NCBI RefSeq assembly: GCF_001936575.1
Contig: NZ_MSMP01000012.1
Coordinates: forward strand, 62,001 to 126,000
Reading direction: 5' to 3'
Source: Tenacibaculum agarivorans
GTDB lineage: Bacteria; Bacteroidota; Bacteroidia; Flavobacteriales; Flavobacteriaceae
Length of the DNA stretch: 64,000 nucleotides
Numbering within the stretch: the first letter of the stretch is position 1; each line of letters opens with the position of its first letter. Below, in pieces: positions 36,840 through 45,553 of the stretch. Both the position numbers and the translations under genes were made by a program. The notes beneath the pieces are model-generated. The model searched no databases, had not been told where the DNA came from, and worked only from the letters and a program-made list of their open reading frames with translations.

Positions 36840-37090
36840 TGACCGTTAGGGTATTCACCCCATCGCATGAACCCTTGCCAAGCGGCGAGCGTCACGAAAT
36901 AACCGCAACTTGTTGCGGTAGTGACCTCGTTTGAAATCAGAAATTTTTCATGTACCGAAATGCTAGGGAATCACGTCAGCTATGCTGGCGTAGATGATCT
37001 TGTGTTTCGCAAACATTGAAAAACAGCCGTAGGCGTTACTGATTTTAAAATAAGCTGGTTAAGGGGTTTTTGCTTTGGGACAAAGCTTAT
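36840..37090. other. Non-coding, structured intergenic region
   Basis: No ORF is supported over about 270 bp. A nested hairpin has outer arms GTCAC/GTGAC (36891-36895, 36921-36925) and inner arms CCGCAAC/GTTGCGG (36903-36918). A second hairpin (CGTCAGC..GCTGGCG, 36974-36990) follows. The region is GC-rich for this genome. It may be an origin, oriT or regulatory RNA. The sequence alone cannot decide. Confidence 0.4.
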
Positions 37091-37106
37091 GAAGAGGTAT
37101 GATTGT

Positions 37107-38012
37107 TTATGAGTTACTCAAAACATCATTCCAATCTGTATCTATATCTTTTGGGCTATGTCGTTTGATGTTTATATTTTGAGAGTTAATTTCAGAGATG
37201 ATTTTACGGGCTATTAAATCACCACCTCCATTGTTACCTGTGATGATCAAAACACGTTTGAGGTTGGAATACTCATATAATATTTGATGAATAAGGTTCA
37301 TTTGTTTGCCTGAAATACTGCCCCCTGTTGCGACATAAAATACATGTTTGAGAGAGAACAAAATTTGATAGCTCATGGCATCAATGGGCGCTTCTGAAAT
37401 TGCCAAAGTCTTATCATCTTCAAACCGATTAGAACACCAAAGCGTTTTTTCGCTCCCATTTGCAAAGACGGAGATATTACCGCCTTTAATTTCTAAGCCG
37501 CAAACTTCACCATTCTTAAAATGCGGAAAAATTGCGTTGCCGTATTTATCCTTAAAAATGCATCCTTTAAAGCGTTCAGAACTTATAACCGTATTGGGGA
37601 TGCCACGGTAATTCAGATAAATATGATCCTTCGCCGCGGTATATTGGGAAAATAGCTTTTTGATCCTGTCAGGCTCATAATTTTTTTCCTGAAGGCAATA
37701 TTGGGGTTTCTGATTTAAGATAGTATTTCCGCTTGATTGAAATTCATCTAAGATTTCAGGAATGGATTTTCCTGTACGGTTTTGGATGAAGTTGATAATT
37801 GTGCCGTTATCCTCATGGTCAAAAACCGAGAAATACATCCAGATACTATTTTTTCTGGAGACCACAATCTTATCTTTTCCATCATTAAACATGACGACCG
37901 AATTACGGGTGGATTTTCGTTTGTTGATTTTATATCCAAAACTGGCGGCATAATTAATCAGATTGATGGTGTATTTAATATTTTGTAGGTTTAAACTGTC
38001 ATCCATGCTCAC
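37107..38012 (-). CDS. Toprim-domain, primase-like protein
   Basis: The 301-residue protein starts at GTG 38012 with a 4-bp overlap with radC, or at ATG 38006. Its first half looks like a primase/CHC2-related zinc-less domain (VVMFNDGKDKIVVSRKNSIWMYFSVFDHEDNGTIINFIQN), the second a Toprim domain with TLAISEAPIDAMSY (catalytic Glu region) and a GNNGGGD element where DxD is expected. The metal motif is therefore atypical. It resembles DUF3991/Toprim_2 proteins of plasmids and mobile elements. Cotranscribed with radC. Confidence 0.75.
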   Translation of the reverse strand: MSMDDSLNLQNIKYTINLINYAASFGYKINKRKSTRNSVVMFNDGKDKIVVSRKNSIWMYFSVFDHEDNGTIINFIQNRTGKSIPEILDEFQSSGNTILNQKPQYCLQEKNYEPDRIKKLFSQYTAAKDHIYLNYRGIPNTVISSERFKGCIFKDKYGNAIFPHFKNGEVCGLEIKGGNISVFANGSEKTLWCSNRFEDDKTLAISEAPIDAMSYQILFSLKHVFYVATGGSISGKQMNLIHQILYEYSNLKRVLIITGNNGGGDLIARKIISEINSQNINIKRHSPKDIDTDWNDVLSNS

Positions 38013-38494
38013 CCACCCATCAAAAATTCATCGGATAGAGAGCAATAATTGGTGTCGGTCACAATGATGTGATCCAAAATTTCAATATCAAGAAAGGCAC
38101 TGGCATCTTTAATTTTTTGGGTTAAATCAATATCGCTTTTACTGGGTTTTAGATTTCCGCTTGGGTGATTATGCGCGAGAATAATTCCGCTTGCTTTGGC
38201 AAGTATGGCTGTTGCAAATACCAATCTTAGATCAACCACCACGCCATTAATTCCGCCTGATGCAATTGTTGAAACGCCAAGCAAATCGGCATTACGGTCG
38301 ATGACCATGATTTTAAATTCTTCTTTTAAATTAATGGTGTCGTTATTCCAATGCTGGCGCAATATTTTATACGCATCACTTGATTTTTGAATTTTTGGCA
38401 ATTGATCGGTTTTGATTTTGTGCCGGTAAACCAATTCAACCAAAGGGATGGTTTCTTGTTTTGTTGTATCCATTTTTTTTACTCCTTCACTCAT
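38009..38494 (-). CDS. RadC-family JAMM-domain protein
   Basis: The 161-residue protein has the C-terminal RadC domain with the JAMM metalloprotease-type signature HNHPSGNLKPSKSD and an upstream Glu in EEFKIMVIDRN. It lacks the N-terminal HhH domain of chromosomal RadC, as do most mobile-element copies. Function of these is not settled. Upstream is the 101-residue gene (1 bp gap), and downstream the Toprim gene overlaps by 4 bp. Confidence 0.85.
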   Translation of the reverse strand: MSEGVKKMDTTKQETIPLVELVYRHKIKTDQLPKIQKSSDAYKILRQHWNNDTINLKEEFKIMVIDRNADLLGVSTIASGGINGVVVDLRLVFATAILAKASGIILAHNHPSGNLKPSKSDIDLTQKIKDASAFLDIEILDHIIVTDTNYCSLSDEFLMGG

Positions 38495-38495
38495 A

Positions 38496-38801
38496 TTATT
38501 GGCAGTCCTGAAAGACGGTTGATGCGATAGCGATAAAGTTCAAATTATTAGGGCGATCACCAATAATAAGTTGATTAAGGATAGCTTCGGAATAAGCTTC
38601 AACCGCCAATTCCCAATCGATTTCGATATCATCGATAATGCCTATCAGATCGTGAAATACCTTGGAGGCTTCGGTGCAGGTCGTCCAAATGGCATGACTA
38701 TCACCATCCATGTTGTTGGTGATCATGGCGATATGATCTGGGTTTTCGAAAAAATGCCCAGAGATTTTAGATACAATTGTTCCATAGAAAATATGACTCA
38801 T
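38496..38801 (-). CDS. Hypothetical 101-residue protein
   Basis: A small acidic soluble protein (ATG 38801) directly upstream of radC. Motifs visible are only a helical core (EIDWELAVEAYSEAILNQLI) and HIAMITNNMDGDSHA. It begins the 38.8-35.7 kb minus-strand set of mobile-element backbone genes. No family is recognised. Confidence 0.55.
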   Translation of the reverse strand: MSHIFYGTIVSKISGHFFENPDHIAMITNNMDGDSHAIWTTCTEASKVFHDLIGIIDDIEIDWELAVEAYSEAILNQLIIGDRPNNLNFIAIASTVFQDCQ

Positions 38802-39025
38802 ACGTTTCTCCTTGTTTAAGTCGTTGATTTGATTTTGGAATGAAAATGTACGTGTGTTTATGATTGAATGATTTGCATTCGCACACGCTTTGATTGCTGA
38901 GGCTTCTACGCCGTAAAAATTAAGGAAAGGTTAATTTTAGAAAAAAATCGCTCATTCGTTTATGTTTAGAAAGTGTTAAGTCTTAAGGTGTAGAATGATA
39001 GTGACTGGTATTTCTGGGGGTATAC

Positions 39026-39760
39026 ATGTCTGAGAAAAATAGCGAAAACGACTTCAATAAATTCCAAGGTGAATTATCGGGCAGTCGTTCTGGTATGTCC
39101 TCTGGCACGATTGCGGGTGAAATGGCGAAGCGTGACAAGCGTACGCTTGAGCAGAAAAAAGAGAAAAATCGAGAGTTATTATTAAGCCAAGCGGAACAAG
39201 CGCATTTTGATTTGATGCATTTGATTGATCAGCGTTTGGACGCCATCCACGAGGCGATGCAGAAAAACCGTGATGAATGGGATGTACGTGCCAACCGATT
39301 AAATGATATTGATGATCTATTACAAGAGGTCAAAGATGGTGGTGAGTTGGATCTGGCACGCGCCAATACATTGATTACAGGGGCAGGTAAAACCATTTCA
39401 GACAATGCCACATCGGCGGATTATTATCGGATTTTAATTGAAATAAAAACCGATGATTTGGAACGGATTGAAACGTTGGATGAAAGCTTCGTAAAATTAG
39501 AAGAGGGTGAGAATTTCTATCGCAAGATACAAGAGCAAGCCAATACGATCCATAATGATCAACGTTTGAATGAACAAGACCGCTTGGCTGCCTATGCACG
39601 ACTTAACGCAGAGGCGGGGAAAGCCAATTTTGTTGAAGCCGCATTAGGGATTGAAAATCAAAACCAAAAAATTGAGATGGCAGATACTGTAAAAACAGAT
39701 CACACCCATAATATTCAAAACTCAGCAAATAAAATATCTGACATGAAGCTGAACTTTTAA
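39026..39760 (+). CDS. Coiled-coil hypothetical protein
   Basis: The 244-residue protein is highly charged and almost wholly helical, with a Gly/Ser-rich N-terminal stretch (ELSGSRSGMSSGTIAGEM) and repeated heptads (KREL..., LDAIHEAMQKNRDEWDV). GC-rich codons (GCG, CGT) contrast with flanking host genes. It stands alone on the plus strand between two minus-strand sets. The function is unknown, possibly a structural or DNA-binding factor of the element. Confidence 0.6.
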   Translation: MSEKNSENDFNKFQGELSGSRSGMSSGTIAGEMAKRDKRTLEQKKEKNRELLLSQAEQAHFDLMHLIDQRLDAIHEAMQKNRDEWDVRANRLNDIDDLLQEVKDGGELDLARANTLITGAGKTISDNATSADYYRILIEIKTDDLERIETLDESFVKLEEGENFYRKIQEQANTIHNDQRLNEQDRLAAYARLNAEAGKANFVEAALGIENQNQKIEMADTVKTDHTHNIQNSANKISDMKLNF

Positions 39761-40215
39761 TGTTCCAATGTTTGTAATTTTTCCTTCGGATGTGCTTTTT
39801 TAAAATCACGTACGGCTTCTGGTAACATCGCTACAAATTCCTCGACATTAAAAATTCCATGTTGACGACCGTTAACAAAATAGGCAAAAGCATATCCCGT
39901 CTTTTCATCCGTGATGTCGGTAAAGAACTTATGAGGAATGCCTTTCTCTGTTAATTTTTCTGAAAGCCGATCTTTAAAGATGTTGAAATCCTCAGTGTTT
40001 TTTCGACCATGAATAACTGTTATGCCCAGTTCAGGAAACAGTTTTGTATATCGCGCCGCTTGAAATATAAAGTTTGGTTCCGCATTCACTTTTTTCATTT
40101 TCTCTTTATAGGTCAAACTGTCTGCGGTGTACGTGTTTTTATTTTGCCCGTACGTGTTTGTAAAAACACTTGCGGCAATCAGGCTTAGGGCTAAGGTTCG
40201 TTTTTTAAATCTCAT
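39757..40215 (-). CDS. Exported hypothetical protein
   Basis: The 152-residue protein has a signal peptide (MRFKKRTLALSLIAASVFTNTYGQ). The mature part carries an alpha/beta stretch with GITVIHGRKNTEDFN and GYAFAYFVNGRQHGIF. It overlaps the end of the coiled-coil gene by 4 bp tail to tail and is followed by the small membrane-protein gene 30 bp upstream. Perhaps a periplasmic factor of conjugation, but nothing proves it. Confidence 0.55.
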   Translation of the reverse strand: MRFKKRTLALSLIAASVFTNTYGQNKNTYTADSLTYKEKMKKVNAEPNFIFQAARYTKLFPELGITVIHGRKNTEDFNIFKDRLSEKLTEKGIPHKFFTDITDEKTGYAFAYFVNGRQHGIFNVEEFVAMLPEAVRDFKKAHPKEKLQTLEH

Positions 40216-40245
40216 ATGTTCTCCTGTTTTTGATGAATAATTTTT

Positions 40246-40518
40246 TTAAGAAAAGATGGCTTCTAAGATTGATTTGATAAAGCTCCAAACCGCTTGCCTG
40301 ATCACGTTATTAATCAGGATGATCGCAAGAATAAAAATCAGTTTAAAAATGGCATCGGCGAGCTGTCCTACGAATTGTCCAATTCCACCAAGGACGATTG
40401 CGCCAAGGATGAGCCCGAAAACCCCGCCGTTATTGTATCCAAATATTGCGCCCGATATCGCGCCAATAGGCATTAAGATGTTTTCGAAAAAACCACCTTC
40501 GTTTTGTTTTTCATTCAT
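40246..40518 (-). CDS. Glycine-rich small membrane protein
   Basis: The 90-residue protein has two or three hydrophobic segments (MPIGAISGAIFG; VFGLILGAIVLGGIGQFV; LIFILAIILINNVI) with many Gly residues. It resembles small membrane proteins of mobile elements. It is probably cotranscribed with the exported protein gene downstream. Confidence 0.55.
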   Translation of the reverse strand: MNEKQNEGGFFENILMPIGAISGAIFGYNNGGVFGLILGAIVLGGIGQFVGQLADAIFKLIFILAIILINNVIRQAVWSFIKSILEAIFS

Positions 40519-40606
40519 TTTTTGAAATTTTAATGATTGTGTTTCAGGGTTAAGGCGGCGTATACGCCCAAGTTTTTGAAAACTTTTTGCCTTAATCTGC
40601 TGAACG

Positions 40607-40771
40607 TGTCCGAAAATTAGATATACCCTGCCATTATGAGTGGATTTTGAAGGTGTTCAGCCCTAGGGATGGAAGAAATCTTGCGTTAAAACGCCTTTTT
40701 TTCATCAAAATCGGAAAAAAAACATCTTTTTATTTGAAAAATTGTCCGAATATATCTAATAATCGGACAAT
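40607..40771. repeat. Inverted repeats before the small tyrosine recombinase
   Basis: ATTGTCCGA (40741-40749) and TCGGACAAT (40763-40771) form perfect 9-bp arms around a 13-bp spacer. The 19-bp segment at 40607-40625 (TGTCCGAAAATTAGATATA) is the reverse complement of 40751-40769 with 17 of 19 positions matching. These look like XerC/D-type core sites recognised by the recombinase gene that starts 21 bp further on. Confidence 0.55.
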
Positions 40772-40791
40772 GAACTTTGATAACTAAAACG

Positions 40792-41376
40792 ATGATGATG
40801 TATAAAACAAAGCTTTCTTTGCATGATGCGAATGGACAACGAAAATATTTAAATGAGGCGGAGCTTCGCCGATTTTTGGCGTGCACAAAAAATAAACCTG
40901 TACATATAAGGTTGTTTTGCCAGTTGCTGTTTTATACGGGCGCGCGGATTTCTGAAATTCATAATTTGAGCGTTGATCGTTTGGATTTTGCCAATAAAAC
41001 TGTTGTGCTAGAAACTTTGAAAAAGAGACGTCGCGGCGTGTTTAGAGAAATCCCATTACCCGATTTTTTATTGGAAGATTTGGAGACATACACCCAAAAT
41101 TTACAAACCTCTGATCCTTCGGGGAGGCTGTGGAATTTTTCTCTGCGCACCGCATCACGCTATGTGAAAACCATCATGGATGAAGCTCAAATTGATTGTG
41201 TACGGGGCAGTTCGAAATCCCTTCGCCATGGCTACGCCGTGAATGCCGTACAAAAAGTACCGATTACTTTGGTTAAAAAATGGTTGGGGCATTGCAATTT
41301 AGAAACGACCGCAATTTACCTTGATATTATTGGATCTGAAGAGCGCGTAATCGCAAAAACAGTTTGGGTGATGTGA
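40792..41376 (+). CDS. Small tyrosine recombinase
   Basis: Starting at ATG 40792 (an upstream TTG at 40777 is possible), the 194-residue protein consists of the catalytic domain only: R52 (GARISEIHNL), K142-S-L-R145 in SLRHGYAV, H167 (GH) and Y176 (IYLDI). The missing core-binding arm domain is typical of minimal, XerD- or integron-like recombinases used for plasmid dimer resolution. It lies next to inverted recombination-type repeats. The stop overlaps the next start (TGATG). Confidence 0.85.
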   Translation: MMMYKTKLSLHDANGQRKYLNEAELRRFLACTKNKPVHIRLFCQLLFYTGARISEIHNLSVDRLDFANKTVVLETLKKRRRGVFREIPLPDFLLEDLETYTQNLQTSDPSGRLWNFSLRTASRYVKTIMDEAQIDCVRGSSKSLRHGYAVNAVQKVPITLVKKWLGHCNLETTAIYLDIIGSEERVIAKTVWVM

Positions 41377-41597
41377 TGAAAGAGAAGGATATTTCGTTGA
41401 TGTATAAAAAACTGCATGAATTAGAAAAAGAGCTTATCCAGATGAACGGGTTAATGTTGGCTTTACAAAAACTTCCACCTGATGAGAACGCACACACTTG
41501 CGTTGCCAATGAATTGGAAGAAAGGCTAGAACGTTTTAACAAACAGTTTTATGAGTTTTGGAGAATGGTATCAGAGGATTTACTGAAAAAACCTTGA
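41376..41597 (+). CDS. Small coiled-coil protein coupled to the tyrosine recombinase
   Basis: From ATG 41376 (overlapping the recombinase stop) the protein has 73 residues, helical with a Leu/Glu pattern (LMYKKLHELEKELIQMNGLMLALQK; ELEERLERFNKQFYEFW). It may be a partner of the recombinase. No known family. Confidence 0.5.
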   Translation: MKEKDISLMYKKLHELEKELIQMNGLMLALQKLPPDENAHTCVANELEERLERFNKQFYEFWRMVSEDLLKKP

Positions 41598-41898
41598 AAT
41601 ATCATTTTTGTGATTGTTGTTAGATGAAATTTTCTCTTTTATCTTCTTCTTAATCCAATCGCGACTTTTAATGATTGATTCAATTAGTAGGGATAATAAC
41701 GGGAACAAAAGCCAAAATAAAAATATCCAAACATTCAAAAAACTTTGAACTAAAAAAACAGAAATCAAAAGGATAAACTATAAGTTTAAAAATCCTGTAT
41801 TGAGTTATCTTTTTAGTTTCCCTAGTAAAATTGGAAATAGATTTTAATCCTGAATAACAAAACCATTTAGTAAAATCGTATTTGATATCTTCTAACAT
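41583..41898 (-). pseudogene. Frameshifted small membrane protein
   Basis: Two frames overlap. The first (from 41898: MLEDIKYDFTKWFCYSGLKS...) reads to about 41770, where coding logic moves to another frame that continues with FILLISVFLVQSFLNVWIFLFWLLFPLLSLLIESI to 41583. Together they give about 105 residues with a hydrophobic helix. The join near ATAGTTTATCC suggests an indel. The 41899-42107 interval is AT-rich and empty. Confidence 0.4.
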
Positions 41899-42107
41899 TT
41901 TAATTTGGTTTACAGTGTTTTAAATATACTAAAAACCAATGTTATAAAGAATAAAAATCTAAATTCATTTTACACACAAATTCTGCTCTTAATCCTTTTT
42001 ATAATTGTTATGAGATCAAATTTATTGTTTAAGACCATTGAATAAACGTATTATACCACATTATTTTACAATATGTCAAGTGTTTTTTCGAAAAATATGT
42101 ACTTTTT

Positions 42108-42416
42108 TTAGAGCAATCTATTTTTTAGCCTTTGAACGAGGTTCATGCGTTCGTGCAGAATGGCAATAACAATCATAAGATCATTTTCTCTTGTTATGCC
42201 AAAAACATAATGTTTGCCTGACTTAACCATTCTTAATTTTGGGTGAATATCTGTTAACTGTTTATAGTGTCCCATGCCCAAGGCAAGCTGTTCGGTATCT
42301 TCTTGTAATTGAGTAACATATTTAAGTATTTGATCTTCCCCGTGTTTACGTATGGTGTATTCAACGATATTTTCAAGATCAAGCTCTGCCTCAAAACTTA
42401 GTACGAAAGACGACAT
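42108..42416 (-). CDS. RelE/ParE-type toxin
   Basis: The 102-residue protein has the RelE/ParE pattern: an N-terminal strand plus SFEAELDLENIVEYTIRKHG, then LRMVKSGKHYVFGI and VIAILHERMNLVQRL at the end. The family inhibits gyrase (ParE) or translation (RelE); the present LHERM end fits ParE. It lies 3 bp after the antitoxin gene in a classic antitoxin-toxin order and may maintain the element. Confidence 0.9.
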   Translation of the reverse strand: MSSFVLSFEAELDLENIVEYTIRKHGEDQILKYVTQLQEDTEQLALGMGHYKQLTDIHPKLRMVKSGKHYVFGITRENDLMIVIAILHERMNLVQRLKNRLL

Positions 42417-42419
42417 AAA

Positions 42420-42680
42420 TTAATTGTCTAGATTTTTAGTTTTGGACTTTGCAATGTCTAACATTGATTTTTCAGATAGATTTCCCGCTTCGGCAGATTG
42501 GATACGATTATTAAGAAGTGTTTGTAATTCCGACCACGCGGCATCCTCATCATTTGATTTTCCTTCAAACAACTTCTCCAAAATAAAATCTTTGATGGTT
42601 TTACCATGTAAAGCCGCCAAGGCTTTTATTTGTTTGTGCTGTGCACCTGTAACATCAATAACTAAACGGCTCATATTCAT
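42420..42680 (-). CDS. RHH-type antitoxin
   Basis: The 86-residue protein (an internal ATG at 42674 is also possible) starts with a ribbon-helix-helix-like stretch (SRLVIDVTGAQHKQIKALAALHGKTIKDFILEKL) and ends in an acidic Ser/Lys tail, as for ParD/CopG antitoxins. It precedes the toxin and probably represses the pair. Confidence 0.8.
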   Translation of the reverse strand: MNMSRLVIDVTGAQHKQIKALAALHGKTIKDFILEKLFEGKSNDEDAAWSELQTLLNNRIQSAEAGNLSEKSMLDIAKSKTKNLDN

Positions 42681-42811
42681 TCACTTTTATTCATACTATA
42701 AGTATAACAAAGATAATTAATTTGTACAAATGTACATTTGAATGTTTGTATAAAATGATATGTTTATCGCTCCATATCCATTGAGTAACGTATTTATTTA
42801 ATATTTAAAGA

Positions 42812-43219
42812 TTACTCATGATCTAATTTCCATGTTAAAATATCCCATAGCCAATTTTTTTTAATATCATTCCTTTTTAAATAATGATTTTTGTTAAAGT
42901 CATACATATCCTGCATATTCCTAAGCTTTCGGATTAACCGGCAATATAAAATAAGGCTGTTTAGAAGAAAAATTGTAATTACTATTATCACTACTAGCAT
43001 CATTAAAGCTAAAGAGTTAATTGCTTGATTTTTATTTAATAAATGTAAATTTTCTAAGCCTACTAATATAAAAGCCAAGATGTGGCTTATGAGTACAGAA
43101 GTTAATCCCAAAGGAGCAGTTTTAGATAGAAAGGAATGATATAATTCTGTTAACTGTTTTGCTGTAAGTAAATCATTGGTGTACTTTTTTTCTTTTATAA
43201 GTGTTTCTTCTTTATGCAT
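42812..43219 (-). CDS. Small membrane protein
   Basis: The 135-residue protein has two hydrophobic helices (LGLTSVLISHILAFILVGL and LALMMLVVIIVITIFLLNSLILY) between charged ends. AT-rich codons match the cargo block (42.8-48.1 kb). No family is recognised. Confidence 0.55.
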   Translation of the reverse strand: MHKEETLIKEKKYTNDLLTAKQLTELYHSFLSKTAPLGLTSVLISHILAFILVGLENLHLLNKNQAINSLALMMLVVIIVITIFLLNSLILYCRLIRKLRNMQDMYDFNKNHYLKRNDIKKNWLWDILTWKLDHE

Positions 43220-43326
43220 AACAATATTTAATTATGAGTTTTAACTTTTTAATCTAAAAGATCTTTATTATCAGTATTCAATTCATTATTTGTTTGCTGT
43301 TCTCTTAAAGGTTTGTATAATTTAAA

Positions 43327-44844
43327 TTACTTTTTTTCGATAAAGTACATTTGTCTAATATCATAAAGTGTTCTCACATCGTTTTTATCCTTTGCCAACT
43401 TAGATGCTTTTTTAAACCAGTCAAATGCATCTTCAGTTTGTTGTAATATCATAGAATAGATAGTTAATCTAAGATATTGCTTAAATAAATTTTCATTTTG
43501 AGTAATATTTTTTATAGCCTGTATCATATAGAAATTTGAGGCGAGGTTATGCTTGTTTTTTTTAAACTCTAAGAATGCGCTAAGGGCTAAGGTATTGGCA
43601 TTTGGAATGGTTTTACGCCTAGCTTTAGTCGTCCAGATATATGCTTCTTTGTATTTTTTCTCTTGAAGGAAAATTAGAGCTTTTTTATAAAAGTTATTAG
43701 CTATCATTTTATTATTATCCTTAATAAATTGTAGTTGAATCTCAAGAATTTTTCTCTGTTGAGGATAATTTTTAACCATGCCATAAAGGCTTATGAGTGT
43801 TTCGAAAATGTCTAATATATCTTCTTTTTTCAGTGAATCCTCGATTGCTATTTTCATTGCCTTTTTAAAATGATTAATAGATTCATTATTATCATTTTTA
43901 AAAAAATAAATCTGACCTAAATAATAGTGATAAGAAAAAGTACTGATACTTTTTTCGGTTATTGCTCTAAATAGGTGGTCTTCTATAGATTTTAAGATCG
44001 TTTTGTTTTCTTGAGAATTGGTGAAGTTGAAATATTCTTGGCCACTGCCCAGCCGAGATCTATTAATCAGAAAAGGTAATAATTTAGTTAGCTTGGCAAT
44101 ATTTTGAATGTTTTTATTAGTCTTATATCTTTTTGAATAAGTATCAATAAGTAATAAGTCATTTTTATCAAGCATGTACCCTTTTTCAAGGATGAGTGAA
44201 CTTACGAGCCCTAGTAAAAATATTTCTGGTTTTGAGGTTGTTACAGTATTTAAAATTAGACTTGTTTTTTCTTTTACCATTTCATATTTGCCATACCCCA
44301 GGTATAATGCCAATAAAAAACCTTCATAAATTTTATAGTTTTCAATACTAGAATTTAATCCTAGATTGATTAACGTATAGCCTTCAAAATCAAAATTTAA
44401 TCCTAATTCCTTTTTTACTAGAGCCAGTTTTATATAGTGCTTAATACTATCATTAATAGTTTTCTTTTGAGTTAGTAGATCAAGGCTTTTTTTGTGAATT
44501 TTTTTAGATAGTTCAATGTTTTTTATAACCTTATAATATCTAGCAAGTTCCATTAAAATATCTTCATTATCTGGATTAGCTTTATATTTCTTAAGTAGTT
44601 TTTTATAATGCTTTTTGTCTGAAGTCTTTAACTCTAAATTATGAGAGGCTAAATCTGAGTTGAGTTGAAAATTTACAAATTGAGTATTTTTAAAAGTTTT
44701 CTCAATAATAAGAAGAAGTTTTTCGGAATCTTCACGAACCTTATCATGATTTAACTTATAATTCTGAGCTTTGCAAAGATGTGTTGATAGTAATATAAAT
44801 ACAGTAATTGTAGTTTTAGAATTAACAAGAATAGTCTTTAACAT
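43327..44844 (-). CDS. Exported TPR-like protein
   Basis: The 505-residue protein starts with a signal peptide (LVNSKTTITVFILLSTHLCKA) and consists of helical repeats of TPR type (LELARYYKVIKNIELSKKIHKKSLDLL; HYYLGQIYFFKNDNNESINHFKKAMKIA; ALIFLQEKKYKEAYIWTTKARRK). No catalytic domain is seen. It could be a periplasmic scaffold. It is AT-rich like its neighbours and not part of the transfer machinery. Confidence 0.7.
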   Translation of the reverse strand: MLKTILVNSKTTITVFILLSTHLCKAQNYKLNHDKVREDSEKLLLIIEKTFKNTQFVNFQLNSDLASHNLELKTSDKKHYKKLLKKYKANPDNEDILMELARYYKVIKNIELSKKIHKKSLDLLTQKKTINDSIKHYIKLALVKKELGLNFDFEGYTLINLGLNSSIENYKIYEGFLLALYLGYGKYEMVKEKTSLILNTVTTSKPEIFLLGLVSSLILEKGYMLDKNDLLLIDTYSKRYKTNKNIQNIAKLTKLLPFLINRSRLGSGQEYFNFTNSQENKTILKSIEDHLFRAITEKSISTFSYHYYLGQIYFFKNDNNESINHFKKAMKIAIEDSLKKEDILDIFETLISLYGMVKNYPQQRKILEIQLQFIKDNNKMIANNFYKKALIFLQEKKYKEAYIWTTKARRKTIPNANTLALSAFLEFKKNKHNLASNFYMIQAIKNITQNENLFKQYLRLTIYSMILQQTEDAFDWFKKASKLAKDKNDVRTLYDIRQMYFIEKK

Positions 44845-45040
44845 TTTTTAAAAAATAAGATTAAAAATTTCACTTTTCATAAATTGTAAATAGTTATATC
44901 CAATTTTTATTGGTTTTGATTTATTTTTAGATTATTGAAATTTTCTTTATGAAATTAAGGACTTACAGGTGTATTAATTTCTTATGGTCTAGCTTAAGAT
45001 TATTAGGAATATTTTTTCAATATCTATTTAGATGATATTT

Positions 45041-45478
45041 TTACTTTTCTAAAACTAGACAATCACTGAGCATATCATGGAGAGCCTGTTTTTTTTCTGG
45101 ATAACCAGCCATAATATACCCTATAGAAAATGTTAATCCAGATACTATTTTAAGGAAAAATCTTTTGTTAGCCTTACTTAAATTAATTCTATTTCCATTT
45201 TTATCAGTTACATAAATTCCTACAGCTATTTTGCCTATGGTTGCTTTTAAAGGAGAGCTTTCCATACCAGAAAAATAACTCCACCTAACAAAAAAGAGAT
45301 AAAATATCCAAATGATATGTGCAGTTTTATCGGCGTCTTGATTATATTCAGTAAAACTTAAAGTATCAAATATATACCATTTCATTGAGCCCGAGAAAAA
45401 GATTATTAATACGTTATCGATGATTGAAGCTAAAAACCTTTTCCAAAAACCTGCAAATTGAAAAAATTTGTTATCCAT
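45041..45478 (-). CDS. RDD-family membrane protein
   Basis: From ATG 45478 (MDNKFFQFAGFWKRFLAS; an earlier start at 45523 is unlikely) the protein has 145 residues. The RDD hallmark is present as FWKRFLASIIDNVLIIFF (Arg and Asp), with three hydrophobic segments and SPLKATIGKIAVGIYVTDKNGN. RDD proteins are often transport-linked or Na+/H+ exchangers in some bacteria. The role here is unknown. Confidence 0.8.
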   Translation of the reverse strand: MDNKFFQFAGFWKRFLASIIDNVLIIFFSGSMKWYIFDTLSFTEYNQDADKTAHIIWIFYLFFVRWSYFSGMESSPLKATIGKIAVGIYVTDKNGNRINLSKANKRFFLKIVSGLTFSIGYIMAGYPEKKQALHDMLSDCLVLEK

Positions 45479-45553
45479 TCTTTTAATTTTTATTGTACTG
45501 ATAAAATTATGAAACCGATACAAATTTTAAATTAATCTGAATTAAGAAAACAA

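Noticed and set aside
39229..39411. Small minus-strand frames inside the coiled-coil gene
   Set aside because: They are shadows of the GC-rich coding frame on the plus strand.
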